DNA of 64,000 nucleotides from Xenorhabdus szentirmaii DSM 16338 (GCF_002632585.1 NZ_NIBV01000002.1:1038613-1102612); one strand, 5' to 3'; shown: positions 27,208 to 38,695, numbered from the stretch's first letter. The notes: generated by a model from the sequence alone, not told the origin. Numbers and translations: made by a program.

Positions 27208-28254
27208 ATGGCAACATTATTGCAAAAATCGAAGGTCATGAAGGTTGCAGGCCTATCATTGGTAGTTTTTCTGGCAGCCTGTTCCAGCGATCCGCGCTAT
27301 CAACGTCAGGTAAGCGGGGATGAATCCTATCTTGACACCCCTCCATTGAAAACACTGACTATCCCGGCGGGAATGATATTACCACTGCAAAATGGTGAAT
27401 ATACTATCCAGCAAATGGATTTAGCAGGTGCAGTAGGGAAAGAGTTGGATATTCGTCCGCCATTGCAGGTTCTTGCATTATTGGCTGGCTCCCGTGTTGA
27501 AAATAGCGCACAAAGCAGTAAGTTGTTGCTTGAAAATACCTCGGAATACAGCAATCTGTGGTCACAGATCAATATGTTGCTGGAAAAGAAACATCACAAA
27601 ATCAGTCAGAAAGATGATGCAGCAAAAACATTGACGACAGATTGGATTTCATGGCCCCGGGCAGATGAAAATGTTCCTTATCAGGGGCGTTTTCATATTT
27701 CTGTTATACCGCAGGGCTATCAGACTGTTTTGTCTGTTTCTAATGAAGGTTTGAAACATGATGGAAAAGAGATTAAGAATCCATCAGAAATTCAGCGTTA
27801 TAATGTATTGATGCTTAATGAGCTGGTGAATGGTTTAAGTCAGCAACAGGAAGCAGCGACTCAAAGCAGCACCAAAGATTCAGGTGTACTTCCTGTACAA
27901 AGTGGCAGTGATAACACTGGATTGCCACAAATTATTGTACGTGCACCGTATAATGTTGTTTGGAATAGATTGCCTTATGCGTTGGAAAGCGTAGGTATGC
28001 AAGTGACAGATCGTACCCGCTCAACAGGGGCAATTTCAGTCAGTTACAAAAGCTTGAGTTCTTCTGGCTGGAAAGCCTTGGGAGTAGAAGAACCTTCTGT
28101 TAGCGAAGGAAATTATAAGTTACAGGTTGGTGATTTGGATAACCGAAGCAGCCTGCAATTTATCAGTGAGAAAGGGACTCCGCTGACTCAGTCTGAAAAC
28201 GATCAGATGGTCGCTGTACTGGAAGCTGCATTCAGCAAATCTACAGATAAATAA
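27208..28254 (+). CDS. bamC: Outer-membrane assembly lipoprotein BamC
   Basis: A 348-aa lipoprotein of the BAM complex that inserts beta-barrel proteins into the outer membrane. Lipobox LAAC with Cys25, then the unstructured YLDTPPLKTLTIPAGM segment that binds BamD, and two helix-grip domains. It lies 16 bp after dapA and is probably co-transcribed with it. A strong terminator follows. Confidence 0.96.
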   Translation: MATLLQKSKVMKVAGLSLVVFLAACSSDPRYQRQVSGDESYLDTPPLKTLTIPAGMILPLQNGEYTIQQMDLAGAVGKELDIRPPLQVLALLAGSRVENSAQSSKLLLENTSEYSNLWSQINMLLEKKHHKISQKDDAAKTLTTDWISWPRADENVPYQGRFHISVIPQGYQTVLSVSNEGLKHDGKEIKNPSEIQRYNVLMLNELVNGLSQQQEAATQSSTKDSGVLPVQSGSDNTGLPQIIVRAPYNVVWNRLPYALESVGMQVTDRTRSTGAISVSYKSLSSSGWKALGVEEPSVSEGNYKLQVGDLDNRSSLQFISEKGTPLTQSENDQMVAVLEAAFSKSTDK

Positions 28255-28259
28255 TAGAT

Positions 28260-28286
28260 AAAGGGGCTTAGGCCCCTTTATTTTTT
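28260..28286 (+). terminator. Rho-independent terminator after bamC
   Basis: AAAGGGGC (28260-28267) pairs with GCCCCTTT (28272-28279), followed by a T-rich run. It separates dapA-bamC from purC. Confidence 0.92.
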
Positions 28287-28343
28287 GGGTGAAATTTTTG
28301 TTTAATTTTTATGATTGAAGATATTACATCTCTGGAGTGTAAC

Positions 28344-29057
28344 ATGCAGAAAAAAGCTGAATTGTATCGTGGAAAAGCCAAAACAGTGTATGCCACTGAT
28401 AATGCAGATTTGCTTGTTCTAGAATTCCGCAATGATACATCAGCATTGGATGGTGAACGTATCGAACAGTTTGAGCGCAAGGGGATGGTAAATAACAAAT
28501 TCAACCATTTTGTGATGAGCAAACTGGAAGAAGCAGGTATCCCGACACAAATGGAACGGTTATTGTCAGACAATGAATCTTTGGTGAAAAAGCTCGACAT
28601 GGTGCCTGTGGAGTGTGTCATCCGCAATCGTGCAGCGGGCTCTCTCGTGAAGCGTTTGGGGGTGGAAGAAGGAATGTTGCTGGACCCTCCGCTGTTTGAT
28701 CTATTTTTGAAAGATGATGCCAAACATGATCCGATGGTGAATGAATCCTATTGTGAAACATTCGGTTGGGTGAGCAAGGCGAATTTGGCAGAAATGAAAC
28801 GTTTGAGTTACAAAGCCAATGAAGTATTGAGCAAGTTATTTGATGATGCCGGTTTGATCCTGGTGGATTTCAAATTGGAATTCGGCTTGTTCAAAGGGCA
28901 GGTTGTATTGGGAGATGAATTTTCACCCGATGGCAGTCGCTTATGGGACAAACAGACGATGGATAAAATGGATAAAGACCGCTTCCGCCAAAGCCTTGGT
29001 GGCTTGATTGAAGCATATGAAGAAGTGGCACGCCGTATTGGCGTTATTTTGGATTAA
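28344..29057 (+). CDS. purC: Phosphoribosylaminoimidazole-succinocarboxamide synthase (SAICAR synthetase)
   Basis: A 237-aa enzyme joining CAIR and aspartate (purine step 8). It starts [18 protein letters not shown] and has the [25 protein letters not shown] and [11 protein letters not shown] motifs. ATG 28344 has TGGAG seven bases upstream and matches the family start; eleven further upstream codons are rejected. Unlike purMN, I see no good PurR box in the short gap after bamC. Confidence 0.97.
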   Translation: MQKKAELYRGKAKTVYATDNADLLVLEFRNDTSALDGERIEQFERKGMVNNKFNHFVMSKLEEAGIPTQMERLLSDNESLVKKLDMVPVECVIRNRAAGSLVKRLGVEEGMLLDPPLFDLFLKDDAKHDPMVNESYCETFGWVSKANLAEMKRLSYKANEVLSKLFDDAGLILVDFKLEFGLFKGQVVLGDEFSPDGSRLWDKQTMDKMDKDRFRQSLGGLIEAYEEVARRIGVILD

Positions 29058-29097
29058 TGGCGCAAACGATTACTTAGCTTTTTGAGCCGAGAAATAC

Positions 29098-29128
29098 AAA
29101 GATGCCCTAGTATTATCAGGGCATCTTT
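29098..29128. terminator. Bidirectional terminator between purC and the lipoprotein gene
   Basis: AAAGATGCCCT (29098-29108) pairs with AGGGCATCTTT (29118-29128), loop of nine bases. It serves two converging genes. Confidence 0.85.
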
Positions 29129-29136
29129 GCGAAGAA

Positions 29137-29490
29137 TTAGAGGAGATATTTAATTTTTTGTTTCCAGCCTTTTTGTTGCATGCAACTGTAGAAATATTGA
29201 CTTCTTGAATTTTCATTAACGTCCATTACATAGCTTTCTGTCATGGGAATGCTTTGCATGTAATAACCGTTTTTGCCACATTGGACACCATTTACGCAAG
29301 GTTGTTGCACGGTCTTGAGAGTTGATCTTTGGGCAACTTCATTTTTTACCGGGTATTGTTCTATCGATTCGCCAGAGCATTCTGTTTGTGCCTGATTAAA
29401 GGGAATAGGGTTTGTACTGGCAGGAACCCATTGCGTGGTACAACCACTTGTTAATGTGCCTAATATGGCCAAGAGAATTATTTTTTTCAT
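29137..29490 (-). CDS. Hypothetical lipoprotein
   Basis: A 117-aa protein with a lipoprotein signal (KKIILLAILGTLTSGC; lipidated Cys18). The mature part has six further cysteines and a short C-terminal basic region (MQQKGWKQKIKYLL). The frame extends 19 codons upstream, but the signal peptide fixes the start at 29490; the Shine-Dalgarno is weak. I recognise no family. Two segments (CVNGVQCGKNGYYM and YFYSCMQQKGW) may form disulfides. Confidence 0.7.
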   Translation of the reverse strand: MKKIILLAILGTLTSGCTTQWVPASTNPIPFNQAQTECSGESIEQYPVKNEVAQRSTLKTVQQPCVNGVQCGKNGYYMQSIPMTESYVMDVNENSRSQYFYSCMQQKGWKQKIKYLL

Positions 29491-29797
29491 ATTTTCGATA
29501 CGAACGCATCTGTTTGTCAGATATACCTGCAATCTTTCCGCATTCACCTTAAGTAAAAAAATGTTGTGTATTAGCTTTTAAAATACAAGAAAAATTTGTT
29601 TTATGCTGCATTTATTATTATTTGTTTCGTATATGAATGTAATTGCGGATAAGTATTCTTGCGGTGAATATAAAATTTTTGATTAGATACCGGGATTTTA
29701 AGTTATTATTCAGTTCAATATCAGAAAGCCGGTTGTTTGCTGTAGAAAACATCAATTTTAAAAAGCATCAAATTTTGTTTGTAGGAAATTAGAATTC

Positions 29798-30250
29798 ATG
29801 AGCCATATTGATCCCACTTTACTTATCTTACTTGTGTTGGCCGGGCTTGGTATCATCAGCAATAACGTAACAGTGACTCTGGCTATGTTATTCCTGTTGA
29901 TTGTGCGTATTACACCATTGAATCAGTTTTTTCCCTGGGTTGAAAAGTATGGTTTAACAATAGGTATCTTAGTGTTGACCGTGGGTGTCATGTCTCCTAT
30001 TGCAAGTGGGAAAATTTCTGTACAGGAAATTTTTAATTCTTTTTTAAGCTGGAAATCATTATTGGCCATTGTTGTTGGCGTTATTGTGTCATGGTTGGGA
30101 AGCCGTGGCGTTGCTTTAATGTCTTCGCAACCTTCTACTGTTGCGGGCTTATTGGTCGGTACAATATTGGGTGTTGCCTTATTCAGGGGTGTGCCGGTAG
30201 GGCCATTGATTGCGGCAGGTATTTTGTCACTCATGATCGGTAAGTCATGA
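29798..30250 (+). CDS. yeaL: UPF0756 / DUF441 membrane protein YeaL
   Basis: A 150-aa protein with four transmembrane segments and the conserved [27 protein letters not shown] and [24 protein letters not shown] blocks of the YeaL family. Function unknown. Its stop overlaps the tmcA start (ATGA), so the two are translationally coupled; in E. coli yeaL is not next to tmcA. Confidence 0.92.
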   Translation: MSHIDPTLLILLVLAGLGIISNNVTVTLAMLFLLIVRITPLNQFFPWVEKYGLTIGILVLTVGVMSPIASGKISVQEIFNSFLSWKSLLAIVVGVIVSWLGSRGVALMSSQPSTVAGLLVGTILGVALFRGVPVGPLIAAGILSLMIGKS

Positions 30251-32448
30251 CGGAGCCAGCCATGATGCCGGATAGCGAATGGATGACATTACAGGCTCAG
30301 ATGCAGCGGCAAGGGCAGCGACGGTTGGTTGTATTAAGTGGTGAACCGGAATGGAGCGAATCGATAGTTGCCCATCTGAAAAAACAGTTTCAGGGAGATT
30401 GGCTAACGGTTTCTCCTGATGGGGTAGATCCGGCTGAGCCGACAAAAATTCAGCCGACAAAAGCAGTGAGTTTGTTGGGGCGTGAATTTCTGCATGGTGT
30501 TTTTGATGCGACGGGTGGTTTTAATGCGGAAGCATTGGCGATACTGGCTGGCACATTAAAAGCGGGAAGCTGGCTGGTTATGCGGGTTCCGGTTTGGTCA
30601 CAATGGCCGGTGCAATCGGATGATGATAGTTTACGCTGGAATGAATCCAACGGCGTTATTCCGACACCTAATTTCATCCGACATCTTCAGCGGCATATCC
30701 TTGCATTTCCTGACGTATTGCTGTGGCGACAAGGCACAAAATTTCAGCTTCAGCCTTTGCCTGAAACGGGATCTTGGCAAATGCCGGACGGAAGCCCCAC
30801 GGAAAGCCAGCAAGCTATTCTGGATGAGTTATCGCGCACCTCACATGGCGTTTGGGTTGTTACTGCGCCGAGAGGCCGGGGGAAATCCGCTCTGGCAGGT
30901 ATGTTGGTGCGATTTTGTCAAGGCAAATGTTGGTTATGTGCTCCCGCCAAAGTCGCTACAGAAGTTATCCGGCGTTATTCTGGGATCACTGAATGTTCTG
31001 GACCGGATAAAGACGGACAAGAAACACCATTCTGGGCAGTTGATCATTTGCTGAAATATTGCCGGCAGAAAAAACATGGGCAGAATGATCATGTTGATTG
31101 GCTGTTGATCGATGAAGCAGCGGCTATTCCGACCCCTTTGCTGGCTGAACTGATCCATTACTTTCCACGGGTTTTACTGACCTCAACGGTTCAGGGTTAT
31201 GAAGGAACAGGGCGGGGTTTTGTATTGAAATTCTGCGCTACATTACCTGAATGCCATATGCGGGAATTGAAAACGCCCATGCGCTGGGCTGAAAATGACC
31301 CTTTGGAACGCTGGCTGGATAGTGCTTTATTGTTTGGTGAGCAATGGCAATTGAATAAACCGCGGCTATTTGGCGGGGAATTATCTGGACGTAATTTTGA
31401 AGAAGCACTGAGCCTCAATACCATATCTCAGTCAATGTGGTTACAACATCCCACATTATTGCGCCAATTTTATGGATTATTGACAAGTGCGCATTATCGC
31501 ACATCACCCCTTGATTTACGCAGGTTGCTGGATGGAAATGGAATGACATTTCTTGCAGCGATGTCTCATTCCCCAATGGAAGAACCACAATTGACAGGCG
31601 CGCTGTGGATGGTGAATGAAGGTGATTTGACGCCGGCGCTGGCACATGAAATATGGGCGGGGCGTCGCCGGCCGAGAGGGAATCTTGTTGCTCAGTCTTT
31701 GGCGGCCCACGGTGGTTTTCCACAGGCTGCCATATTGCGCTCACAAAGAGTCAGTCGAATTGCAGTACAGGCACAATACCGTCGCCGTGGCATTGCACAG
31801 TACCTCATCACTCAGCAGGCTCAGGAAGCGTGTAAACGTGGCCTGGATTTTTTGTCTGTCAGTTTTGGTTATACCGATGAACTCTGGGCATTATGGCAAA
31901 AATGTGGTTTTCAATTGATCCGGATCGGCACGCACCGGGAAGCAAGTAGCGGTTGCTATGCCGCAATGGCTATTCTGCCATTGAGCGAACAAGGTCAACA
32001 TCTTGCCCGCTCAGCGCAGTGGCAATTGTCTCGTAATGCTCGTGGATTGGAAACCCTGATGGGCTTTACCCTGCCAGTTTCCCGTCATGATGATGAAAGG
32101 TTAGATCGTTGTGATTGGCTGGAGTTGGCGGGCTTTGGATTTGCCCACCGTCCTTTATCTGCATCTTATTTTGCATTGCAGCGGCTGTTGTTAACAAGTG
32201 ATTTGCCTTTACCTGCATTGAGGAAGCATCTTCAGCAAAATATCGACATCGAACAATGTGTGTCTGATTTATCGTTAAGTGGTCGCAAGGCGTTATTGCA
32301 GTGTTGGCGGGATGAAACCGTTCAGGCGTTGGCAAGCATTGATGAAATACTTGCCAATGCGTGGGAAGAATGGGTTATTTCTCCTTGTCCGGTGATTTCT
32401 TCTTGTTCTGTTGAGGCCAATCGTCCTCATTATCCCATTGATCGTTGA
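30247..32448 (+). CDS. tmcA: tRNA(Met) cytidine acetyltransferase TmcA
   Basis: A 733-aa enzyme that makes N4-acetylcytidine at the wobble position of elongator tRNA-Met, preventing misreading of AUA. Domains in order: N-terminal DUF1726-like (about 15-150), RecA-like ATPase with Walker [13 protein letters not shown] near 203 and [14 protein letters not shown] acetyltransferase ([20 protein letters not shown] near 500), C-terminal tRNA-binding region. It overlaps yeaL by four bases and its last 74 bp overlap ypfN on the other strand. Confidence 0.95.
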   Translation: MTEPAMMPDSEWMTLQAQMQRQGQRRLVVLSGEPEWSESIVAHLKKQFQGDWLTVSPDGVDPAEPTKIQPTKAVSLLGREFLHGVFDATGGFNAEALAILAGTLKAGSWLVMRVPVWSQWPVQSDDDSLRWNESNGVIPTPNFIRHLQRHILAFPDVLLWRQGTKFQLQPLPETGSWQMPDGSPTESQQAILDELSRTSHGVWVVTAPRGRGKSALAGMLVRFCQGKCWLCAPAKVATEVIRRYSGITECSGPDKDGQETPFWAVDHLLKYCRQKKHGQNDHVDWLLIDEAAAIPTPLLAELIHYFPRVLLTSTVQGYEGTGRGFVLKFCATLPECHMRELKTPMRWAENDPLERWLDSALLFGEQWQLNKPRLFGGELSGRNFEEALSLNTISQSMWLQHPTLLRQFYGLLTSAHYRTSPLDLRRLLDGNGMTFLAAMSHSPMEEPQLTGALWMVNEGDLTPALAHEIWAGRRRPRGNLVAQSLAAHGGFPQAAILRSQRVSRIAVQAQYRRRGIAQYLITQQAQEACKRGLDFLSVSFGYTDELWALWQKCGFQLIRIGTHREASSGCYAAMAILPLSEQGQHLARSAQWQLSRNARGLETLMGFTLPVSRHDDERLDRCDWLELAGFGFAHRPLSASYFALQRLLLTSDLPLPALRKHLQQNIDIEQCVSDLSLSGRKALLQCWRDETVQALASIDEILANAWEEWVISPCPVISSCSVEANRPHYPIDR

Positions 32449-32587
32449 AATCACGATGTGGGGGAAGTTCTGGTTTGTTATCCAGGAAATATTTTTGGTC
32501 GACACGATTTAGTGCTTTTACCGCATTAATGATAATGCCGATGAGTACTAATAGAACGACCCACCAATAGTCTATCAGCCAATGCAT
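32375..32587 (-). CDS. ypfN: YpfN-family small membrane protein
   Basis: A 70-aa protein: one transmembrane helix ([21 protein letters not shown]), then [20 protein letters not shown] and an acidic/basic tail, as in E. coli YpfN (UPF0370). ATG 32587 has GAGG eight bases upstream; an upstream Met is rejected. Its 3' end overlaps the tail of tmcA antisense. Function unknown. Confidence 0.9.
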   Translation of the reverse strand: MHWLIDYWWVVLLVLIGIIINAVKALNRVDQKYFLDNKPELPPHRDFNDQWDNEDDWPQQNKKKSPDKEK

Positions 32588-32602
32588 TATGTTTTCCTCG
32601 GG

Positions 32603-32633
32603 GGATAAAAAGCCCGATAGCGGCTTTTTATCC
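32603..32633 (-). terminator. Terminator-like hairpin after the dapE operon
   Basis: GGATAAAAAGCC (32603-32614) pairs with GGCTTTTTATCC (32622-32633), a perfect 12-bp stem with a U-rich 3' arm. It lies between the carboxypeptidase stop and ypfN. Confidence 0.75.
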
Positions 32634-32644
32634 AATCCAGCTAA

Positions 32645-33316
32645 TTATCCGGTGATGCCCCTAATATATTTATCAAATACATAGGTTAGATTTGTTTTTA
32701 ACCAGTTGATGCCGGCGATATCACGATCTTGCCAGGCATTCAGCAATATTTGCTCATTAAATTGATGCTCTGCTTCGTGGGATATAGGCCAATAACTTAT
32801 GTGCCAGGGTTCATAGGCTACTCCCGCGTCATGGTGAGTGAATGGGCGATAGAAATCATAACGGGACATATTCTCTGTCAGCCAGTGAGTCAATGGCTCA
32901 AAATAACCGCCGTTTTCATATTCCCATGGCTCTAATAGCAGCGTTTTATCCCGTGGCAGCAGGAAAGGGTCATAAACATCCAGATCGGTTCCCCAATGAT
33001 GGCGGCTGGCACCGGGTAAGGCAGACCACCGGAGAATGGCTCCACAAAGCTCACCGTCATCCATTTTCGAAATATCAAGGGGCTGGCTGTTGTCATCCAA
33101 TACAGGGCGCTGACCACGAAACTTTTCATTCCAGATAGTTTGCTGACGAGTAAAATCACGGAATGAACTGGCAGGTTGCAATTTAAATCCCGCGCTCATG
33201 GCATCTTTTTGCATGGCAAGAAATGCCTTGGTTGCATTGAATTGCAAACGATGATTACCGGACAAAGTCACGAGATGCTCTGTAGACAGGCCAGTCAGGA
33301 CTTCAGGAGTAATCAT
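32645..33316 (-). CDS. VanY-type D-alanyl-D-alanine carboxypeptidase (M15B)
   Basis: About 223 aa. [12 protein letters not shown] gives the first zinc ligands (His and Asp) and EPWHISYW the catalytic Glu and third zinc His of the M15 peptidases. No signal peptide is visible. ATG 33316 overlaps the dapE stop (ATGA), implying translational coupling; the frame also runs 23 codons upstream inside dapE, which is less likely. It probably trims peptidoglycan stem peptides or their fragments, which suits its pairing with dapE (DAP synthesis). Confidence 0.85.
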   Translation of the reverse strand: MITPEVLTGLSTEHLVTLSGNHRLQFNATKAFLAMQKDAMSAGFKLQPASSFRDFTRQQTIWNEKFRGQRPVLDDNSQPLDISKMDDGELCGAILRWSALPGASRHHWGTDLDVYDPFLLPRDKTLLLEPWEYENGGYFEPLTHWLTENMSRYDFYRPFTHHDAGVAYEPWHISYWPISHEAEHQFNEQILLNAWQDRDIAGINWLKTNLTYVFDKYIRGITG

Positions 33317-34440
33317 TTGATTAATAGCCCCATAATACGTTGATAAATCAGGCTCAGCGACTGTAAATCGGAGACGCTGATGCATTCATTCGTTTTATGA
33401 ATAGTTGCATTGATTGGCCCTAGCTCAACAACCTGACATCCCATTTTGGCAATAAAGCGCCCATCAGATGTTCCTCCGCTGGTTGAAAGCTCAGGTTTAA
33501 ACCCACAATGTTGTTCAATGGATTCAACGACAGCATCAACGAGAGAGCCTTTTGGTGTCAGGAAAGGCTGACCCGACAGCCACCAACTGATTTCATATTT
33601 AAGCTCATGTTTTTTCAGCATGGCTTCAACCAGTTGGCGGATTTCAGTATCTGTCAGCTCAGTGCTGAAACGAAAATTAAACTGAACGATCAGTTTTCCC
33701 GGAATAATGTTATTGCTGCCCGTTCCTGCGTTAATGTTGGCGATTTGCATGCTTGTGGCTGGGAAAGATTCGTTACCCTCATCCCATTTGGTATTGACCA
33801 ATTCCTGCAAGAAAGGCAACGAATGGTGAATTGGGTTATCTGCCAGTTGAGGATAGGCAACATGCCCTTGAATGCCAAAAATAGTCAACGTCGCGGTGAG
33901 AGAGCCCCTGCGCCCATTTTTAATGACATCACCAAGGCATTTCTGGCTGGAGGGTTCGCCTACCAGACAGTAATCCAGACGTTCATGGCGGGACATGAGA
34001 GTTTCAACGACCTTGGCGGTTCCATTAACGGCACACGCTTCTTCGTCTGAGGTGATCAGGAAAGCCAAACGACCTTTATGATCCGGGTGCTCTGCGACAA
34101 AGCGTTCAGCTGCGACAACCATGGCGGCCAAAGAGCCTTTCATATCTGCGGCACCACGGCCATATAGCATCCCATCTCGGATAGCGGGCTCAAAAGGAGG
34201 TGATTGCCATTGAGAGATATCACCGGCAGGAACAACGTCAGTATGTCCTGCAAGGGCAAAAGTTTCCCCTGTTCCTCGATAAGCCCAGAAATTCAACGTA
34301 TCCCCAAAAGGCATCATCTCTATTGTAAAGCCAATTTTTTGTAGGCGTTGAATGAGAATTTCTTGGCAACCTTGGTCATCAGGGCTGACAGAAGGACGTT
34401 TGATTAACTGCTGAGCAAGATCAATGACTGGACAAACCAT
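33313..34440 (-). CDS. dapE: Succinyl-diaminopimelate desuccinylase
   Basis: A 375-aa M20 metallohydrolase producing [17 protein letters not shown] has the first zinc His and catalytic Asp, [10 protein letters not shown] the bridging Asp, [11 protein letters not shown] the general-base Glu and further ligand, SGGTSDGRF and the C-terminal HKTNECIS the rest. ATG 34440 has GAGGG about eight bases upstream. It lies 13 bp after yffB and is coupled to the VanY-type gene, forming yffB-dapE-vanY. Confidence 0.97.
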   Translation of the reverse strand: MVCPVIDLAQQLIKRPSVSPDDQGCQEILIQRLQKIGFTIEMMPFGDTLNFWAYRGTGETFALAGHTDVVPAGDISQWQSPPFEPAIRDGMLYGRGAADMKGSLAAMVVAAERFVAEHPDHKGRLAFLITSDEEACAVNGTAKVVETLMSRHERLDYCLVGEPSSQKCLGDVIKNGRRGSLTATLTIFGIQGHVAYPQLADNPIHHSLPFLQELVNTKWDEGNESFPATSMQIANINAGTGSNNIIPGKLIVQFNFRFSTELTDTEIRQLVEAMLKKHELKYEISWWLSGQPFLTPKGSLVDAVVESIEQHCGFKPELSTSGGTSDGRFIAKMGCQVVELGPINATIHKTNECISVSDLQSLSLIYQRIMGLLIK

Positions 34441-34453
34441 AATGCAGCCCTCT

Positions 34454-34849
34454 TTAGTCGTGTGAGAAAAATTGTTGATATTGTTCGGCCTTGAAGCCAA
34501 GTAAATATTTTTCTGTTACTGAATCTGTTGATTCCGATCTCAAGATTGGGCGTTTTATGATTGAAGGTTGCTCTAACATCAGAGCCTTGGCGGATTCTGC
34601 ATCATTAATTGTCGTTTTTTGCTCGTCAGACAATTTGCGCCAGGTTGTACCGCGGGTGTTCAGTAAGGCATCCCATCCTATTTGTTCAATAAATAATTGA
34701 AGTAATTCAGGGGATAGCCCATCAATGCGGTAATCGTGAAACTGATAGGGGATCTCTTGCTCTTCTAACCAGCGGCGCGCTTTTTTTATGGTATCGCAAT
34801 TTTTGATACCGTAGAGAATGAAATTTTTGCGAGAAGATGCATCTGACAT
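34454..34849 (-). CDS. yffB: ArsC/Spx-family protein YffB
   Basis: A 131-aa thioredoxin-fold protein; [18 protein letters not shown] carries the single active Cys and [10 protein letters not shown] and IIKRPIL are family motifs. E. coli YffB also precedes dapE. ATG 34849 is preferred because AGGA lies eight bases upstream. It probably uses glutathione as partner rather than reducing arsenate; the biological role is unclear. Confidence 0.88.
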   Translation of the reverse strand: MSDASSRKNFILYGIKNCDTIKKARRWLEEQEIPYQFHDYRIDGLSPELLQLFIEQIGWDALLNTRGTTWRKLSDEQKTTINDAESAKALMLEQPSIIKRPILRSESTDSVTEKYLLGFKAEQYQQFFSHD

Positions 34850-35083
34850 AATGAGATCCTTGGTCATGTTTTACATATCCGACATAATGCGGGAAATTTG
34901 TGATTTTATCCAGAGAGGCATATGTTGTATACGGAAATAATAAATTAAATAAATAGTAAATAATATTATCATTTATTTAATTTATCTTACTATTTATTGA
35001 CTGTTTTTAGTAACCCACAATTTCCCGCAGAGAGAACTTAGGGAAATTGTGTTGTTATTGAAGAACTGAGACATGGCCCAATG

Positions 35084-35719
35084 TTAAATGAATTCAGTTT
35101 TCCTGTGCTTCAGGTAGATGATTGTGGCTTCAAGACGGGATCGAGACTTAAGTTTTTTCAATAAGTTACGGGTATGAACCTTCACGGTTTCTTCTGAGAT
35201 AAAAAGGAAATCGGCAATTTCTTTATTAGTCATGCCTTCCGAAATTTCTTTTAAAACATCCAATTCACGTTTGGTTAACTTGGATAAAGGATCGACATAA
35301 AGATGACGGGTTGATAAATATTGGTAGACTTTCTCACTGAACACTGCATGACCATCTGCGGCTTTTTTTATGTTACTCAACAAGGGGGTGAGTTCAATAT
35401 CTTTTAATAAATAGCCATTTGCACCCGCATCAACTGCATCATAAATATCGCCACGATGCTCTGAATCAGAGAGCACCAAAATATAGGAGTCAAGTCCTTT
35501 GCGGCGAAGAGACTTAATAGTATCAATTCCTGAAAGGCCGTGGATTTTCAAATCTATCAAAATAATGTCAGGCTTTATCTGGCAGGCGATATTAATAGCA
35601 TCTTCACCGTTGTTGGTTTCAGCAGTCACAATGAGTTCACGTTCTAATTCTATCAACCCCTTTAAACCGTGACGAATGATAGGATGATCATCTACTATCA
35701 TGACTGAATGGTTATGCAT
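35084..35719 (-). CDS. narP: NarL/FixJ-family response regulator, NarP-like
   Basis: A 211-aa protein with an N-terminal receiver (acidic VDDHP, phospho-Asp in IILIDLKIHG) and a C-terminal LuxR-type helix-turn-helix (LTKRELDVLKEISEGMTNKEIADFL... ETVKVHTRNLLKKL). It is closest to NarP, which controls nitrate/nitrite-responsive anaerobic genes. No sensor kinase is adjacent in the window, although in E. coli the yffB neighbourhood holds narQ. GGGAG precedes ATG 35719 by eight bases. Assignment as NarP rather than another NarL relative is likely, not certain. Confidence 0.8.
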   Translation of the reverse strand: MHNHSVMIVDDHPIIRHGLKGLIELERELIVTAETNNGEDAINIACQIKPDIILIDLKIHGLSGIDTIKSLRRKGLDSYILVLSDSEHRGDIYDAVDAGANGYLLKDIELTPLLSNIKKAADGHAVFSEKVYQYLSTRHLYVDPLSKLTKRELDVLKEISEGMTNKEIADFLFISEETVKVHTRNLLKKLKSRSRLEATIIYLKHRKTEFI

Positions 35720-36264
35720 GTTCTTTCTCCCATATAGAAATGCAGATTTTATGTCTTATAAAACATAGAAGGCAGGATTCTGCTTTATGTTAAATTGCTA
35801 TGTGATTTTTATGAGGTATATTGAATCATCTCTAATGAGATTCTAAAAATATATCCTGATATAAAAATAAAAATATCGCAAACAAGTTTAAGCACTCAGA
35901 TGGAATAAATTTCATTTCCATAAGAAAATGTTTTTCCTTAATTGCCAATAATTTTCTAAATAAATTTAAGGGAATATTTTATATATTAATTTTTGATTTT
36001 GTAAACTTATTTTAAATGCTGATTTTAAAATACTCATTTAATTAATTTATCAGATGATGAATTGACTATTAAATACCTCTCTATGGGTATCAATAAGATA
36101 ATAATTATATAATATTGGTTAATGTAAGTGCATTTTTTGTTTGTTTTTGCGTCCTCATTTTAAAGATTATGCATAAAATGCTGTTAACGTCATGATTTAA
36201 CCTCCCGTAACTATTATACTGGGCAGATTTTCATACTTCGACATGACGCGTAAAGGATCAAATA
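35720..36264. other. AT-rich narP-maeB divergent spacer
   Basis: 545 bp of very AT-rich DNA between two divergent genes. ATTATACT at 36212-36219 is a plausible maeB -10 region. Otherwise I see no gene, repeat or clear operator. Confidence 0.5.
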
Positions 36265-38544
36265 ATGGACGAAAAGTTAAAACAAAGTGCCCTTGATTTT
36301 CATGAGTTTCCACAGCCAGGAAAAATAACAGTTACGCCAACAAAGCCCCTGACGACACAACGTGATTTGGCATTGGCCTATTCCCCCGGTGTTGCAGCGC
36401 CTTGCCTTGAAATAGCTAAAGATCCTTTAGCAGCCTATAAATACACTGCCCGCGGTAACCTTGTTGCCGTTATCTCTAACGGCAGTGCTGTCTTGGGACT
36501 GGGTAATATTGGTGCATTGGCCGGTAAACCTGTTATGGAAGGAAAGGGGGTTTTGTTCAAAAAATTCTCAGGGGTTGATGTTTTTGATATTGAAGTGGAT
36601 GAAGCTGATCCCGATAAGATAATTGATATCATTGCCGCATTGGAACCCACTTTTGGTGGCATTAACCTGGAAGATATCAAGGCACCGGAATGTTTCTATA
36701 TTGAACAAAAGCTCCGGGAACGCATGAAAATCCCTGTATTCCATGATGACCAGCATGGCACCGCAATCATCTGCACTGCTGCGGTATTGAATGGATTACG
36801 GGTTGTTAATAAAGATATCAGTAAAGTACGCATGGTTGTCTCCGGCGCCGGCGCAGCTTCAATCGCTTGTATGAACCTGCTGGTCGCATTGGGGCTGAAA
36901 CGGGAAAATATTGCCGTTTGTGACTCAAAGGGGGTTATTTATCGCGGCCGCGAAGAAAATATGGAAAAAACCAAAGCGGACTATGCGATTGAAGACAATG
37001 GCAGCCGTACTTTGGCGGATGTGATCCCTGATGCGGATATTTTCCTCGGTTGTTCCGGCCCAGGAGTACTGACTCAGGATATGGTCAAAACCATGGCAAA
37101 ATCTCCGCTCATTATGGCATTGGCCAACCCAGAGCCAGAAATTTTGCCGCCATTGGCAAAAGCAGTTCGCCCTGATGCCATTATTTGTACTGGTCGTTCC
37201 GATTTCCCTAATCAGGTCAATAACGTTCTTTGCTTCCCGTTCATCTTCCGTGGTGCTTTGGATGTTGGTGCGACGACCATCAATGAAGAAATGAAACTTG
37301 CCTGTGTACATGCAATTGCAGATTTGACATTGGCAGAACAAAGCCAAGAAGTGGCTTCAGCCTATGGCGATCAGGATTTGTTCTTCGGCCCTGATTATAT
37401 TATTCCAAAACCGTTTGACCCCCGCCTGATTGTGAAGATTGCGCCGGCAGTAGCAAAAGCGGCGATGGACTCCGGTGTTGCGACACGGCCTATTGCAGAT
37501 TTTGGTGCATATATTGAGAAGCTCAACGAGTTTGTTTATAAAACCAACTTGTTTATGAAGCCGATTTTTGCTCAAGCCAAAAAAGAGAAAAAACGCATTG
37601 TAATGGCTGAAGGGGAAGACATTCGTGTATTGCATGCAACGCAAGAGCTTGTTTCCCTTGGATTGGCATTTCCGATTCTGATTGGTCGCCCGAGTGTCAT
37701 TGAAATGCGGATTAAAAAACAGGGTCTGCATATTGAAGCCGGCAGAGATTTTGAAGTGGTCAATAATGAAAATGACCCACGCTTCAAAGAATACTGGCAG
37801 GAATACTATCAAATGATGAAACGCCGTGGTGTTTCTCCGGAACAGGCCCGCCGTACAGTGATTGGCAACCCGACACTGATTGGTGCAATTATGGTACACC
37901 GTGGTGAGGCAGATGGCCTGATTTGCGGCACCGTTGGCGGTTATAGCGAGCATTACCAGGTTGTGAAGGATGTCTTTGGCTTCCGTCATGGCGTACATAC
38001 CGCGGGTGCAATGAATGCGTTGCTGTTGCCGATGGGGAACACCTTTATTGCGGATACCTATGTCAATGATGATCCAAGCCCGGAAGAGCTGGCGGAAATT
38101 ACACTGATGGCGGCTGAAACTGTTCGTCGTTTCGGTATAGAACCTAAAGTTGCGTTGCTGTCACGCTCAAGCTTTGGCTCTTCTGATTGCAGCTCTGCGG
38201 AGAAAATGCGCAAGACGCTGGAATTGGTTCAGCAAATGGCACCCTCATTGGAAATTGATGGTGAAATGCACGGCGATGCTGCTTTGGTGGAAAGCATCCG
38301 GCGTGACATTATGCCGGACAGCCCGTTGAAAGGCTCCGCGAATTTGCTGATCATGCCAAATATGGAAGCAGCACGCATCAGCTATAACCTGTTGCGTGTC
38401 ACCAGTTCAGATGGGGTCACCGTAGGGCCGGTGTTAATGGGTGTGGCTAAACCTGTTCATATCCTTACCCCGATTGCTTCTGTGCGCCGTATCGTGAATA
38501 TGGTGGCATTGGCAGCAGTTGAGGCACAAACAACGCCTCTGTAA
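36265..38544 (+). CDS. maeB: NADP-dependent malic enzyme (multidomain MaeB)
   Basis: A 759-aa enzyme: oxidative decarboxylation of malate to pyruvate with NADPH. The N-terminal malic enzyme module (about 1-420) shows [21 protein letters not shown] and [10 protein letters not shown] (Rossmann loop). The C-terminal phosphotransacetylase-like module (about 430-759) carries [11 protein letters not shown] and lacks need for PTA activity; in E. coli it mediates acetyl-CoA regulation. AAGGA precedes the start. Terminator downstream, single-gene unit. Confidence 0.97.
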   Translation: MDEKLKQSALDFHEFPQPGKITVTPTKPLTTQRDLALAYSPGVAAPCLEIAKDPLAAYKYTARGNLVAVISNGSAVLGLGNIGALAGKPVMEGKGVLFKKFSGVDVFDIEVDEADPDKIIDIIAALEPTFGGINLEDIKAPECFYIEQKLRERMKIPVFHDDQHGTAIICTAAVLNGLRVVNKDISKVRMVVSGAGAASIACMNLLVALGLKRENIAVCDSKGVIYRGREENMEKTKADYAIEDNGSRTLADVIPDADIFLGCSGPGVLTQDMVKTMAKSPLIMALANPEPEILPPLAKAVRPDAIICTGRSDFPNQVNNVLCFPFIFRGALDVGATTINEEMKLACVHAIADLTLAEQSQEVASAYGDQDLFFGPDYIIPKPFDPRLIVKIAPAVAKAAMDSGVATRPIADFGAYIEKLNEFVYKTNLFMKPIFAQAKKEKKRIVMAEGEDIRVLHATQELVSLGLAFPILIGRPSVIEMRIKKQGLHIEAGRDFEVVNNENDPRFKEYWQEYYQMMKRRGVSPEQARRTVIGNPTLIGAIMVHRGEADGLICGTVGGYSEHYQVVKDVFGFRHGVHTAGAMNALLLPMGNTFIADTYVNDDPSPEELAEITLMAAETVRRFGIEPKVALLSRSSFGSSDCSSAEKMRKTLELVQQMAPSLEIDGEMHGDAALVESIRRDIMPDSPLKGSANLLIMPNMEAARISYNLLRVTSSDGVTVGPVLMGVAKPVHILTPIASVRRIVNMVALAAVEAQTTPL

Positions 38545-38596
38545 CTGATGTCTGCTGCGTTCCGATGTCAGGTATGAGATCGGAATGCCGTCATAT

Positions 38597-38637
38597 ATAC
38601 CCTGTTGGTGGTATCGTCGACAGGGTATTTTTATTTG
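38597..38637 (+). terminator. Rho-independent terminator after maeB
   Basis: ATACCCTGT (38597-38605) pairs with ACAGGGTAT (38620-38628), followed by TTTTTATTT. Confidence 0.88.
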
Positions 38638-38655
38638 TAAATGATTCTCATTATC
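38637..38655. promoter_or_regulatory. Fur box upstream of chaN
   Basis: GTAAATGATTCTCATTATC matches 15 of 19 positions of the Fur consensus GATAATGATAATCATTATC. It is 40 bp upstream of the chaN-type lipoprotein gene, so iron-repressed transcription is expected. Confidence 0.8.
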
Positions 38656-38695
38656 TATAATATGCGGGAAATTTTTCTTTTGATAATGAATACAT

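Noticed and set aside
29060-29075. PurR-box-like sequence GCGCAAACGATTACTT after purC
   Set aside because: Only 12 of 16 matches, right half poor, and located downstream of purC before a terminator.
37357-37998. 213-aa minus-strand frame inside maeB
   Set aside because: Antisense shadow of the intact MaeB coding sequence; no own ribosome site or domain.
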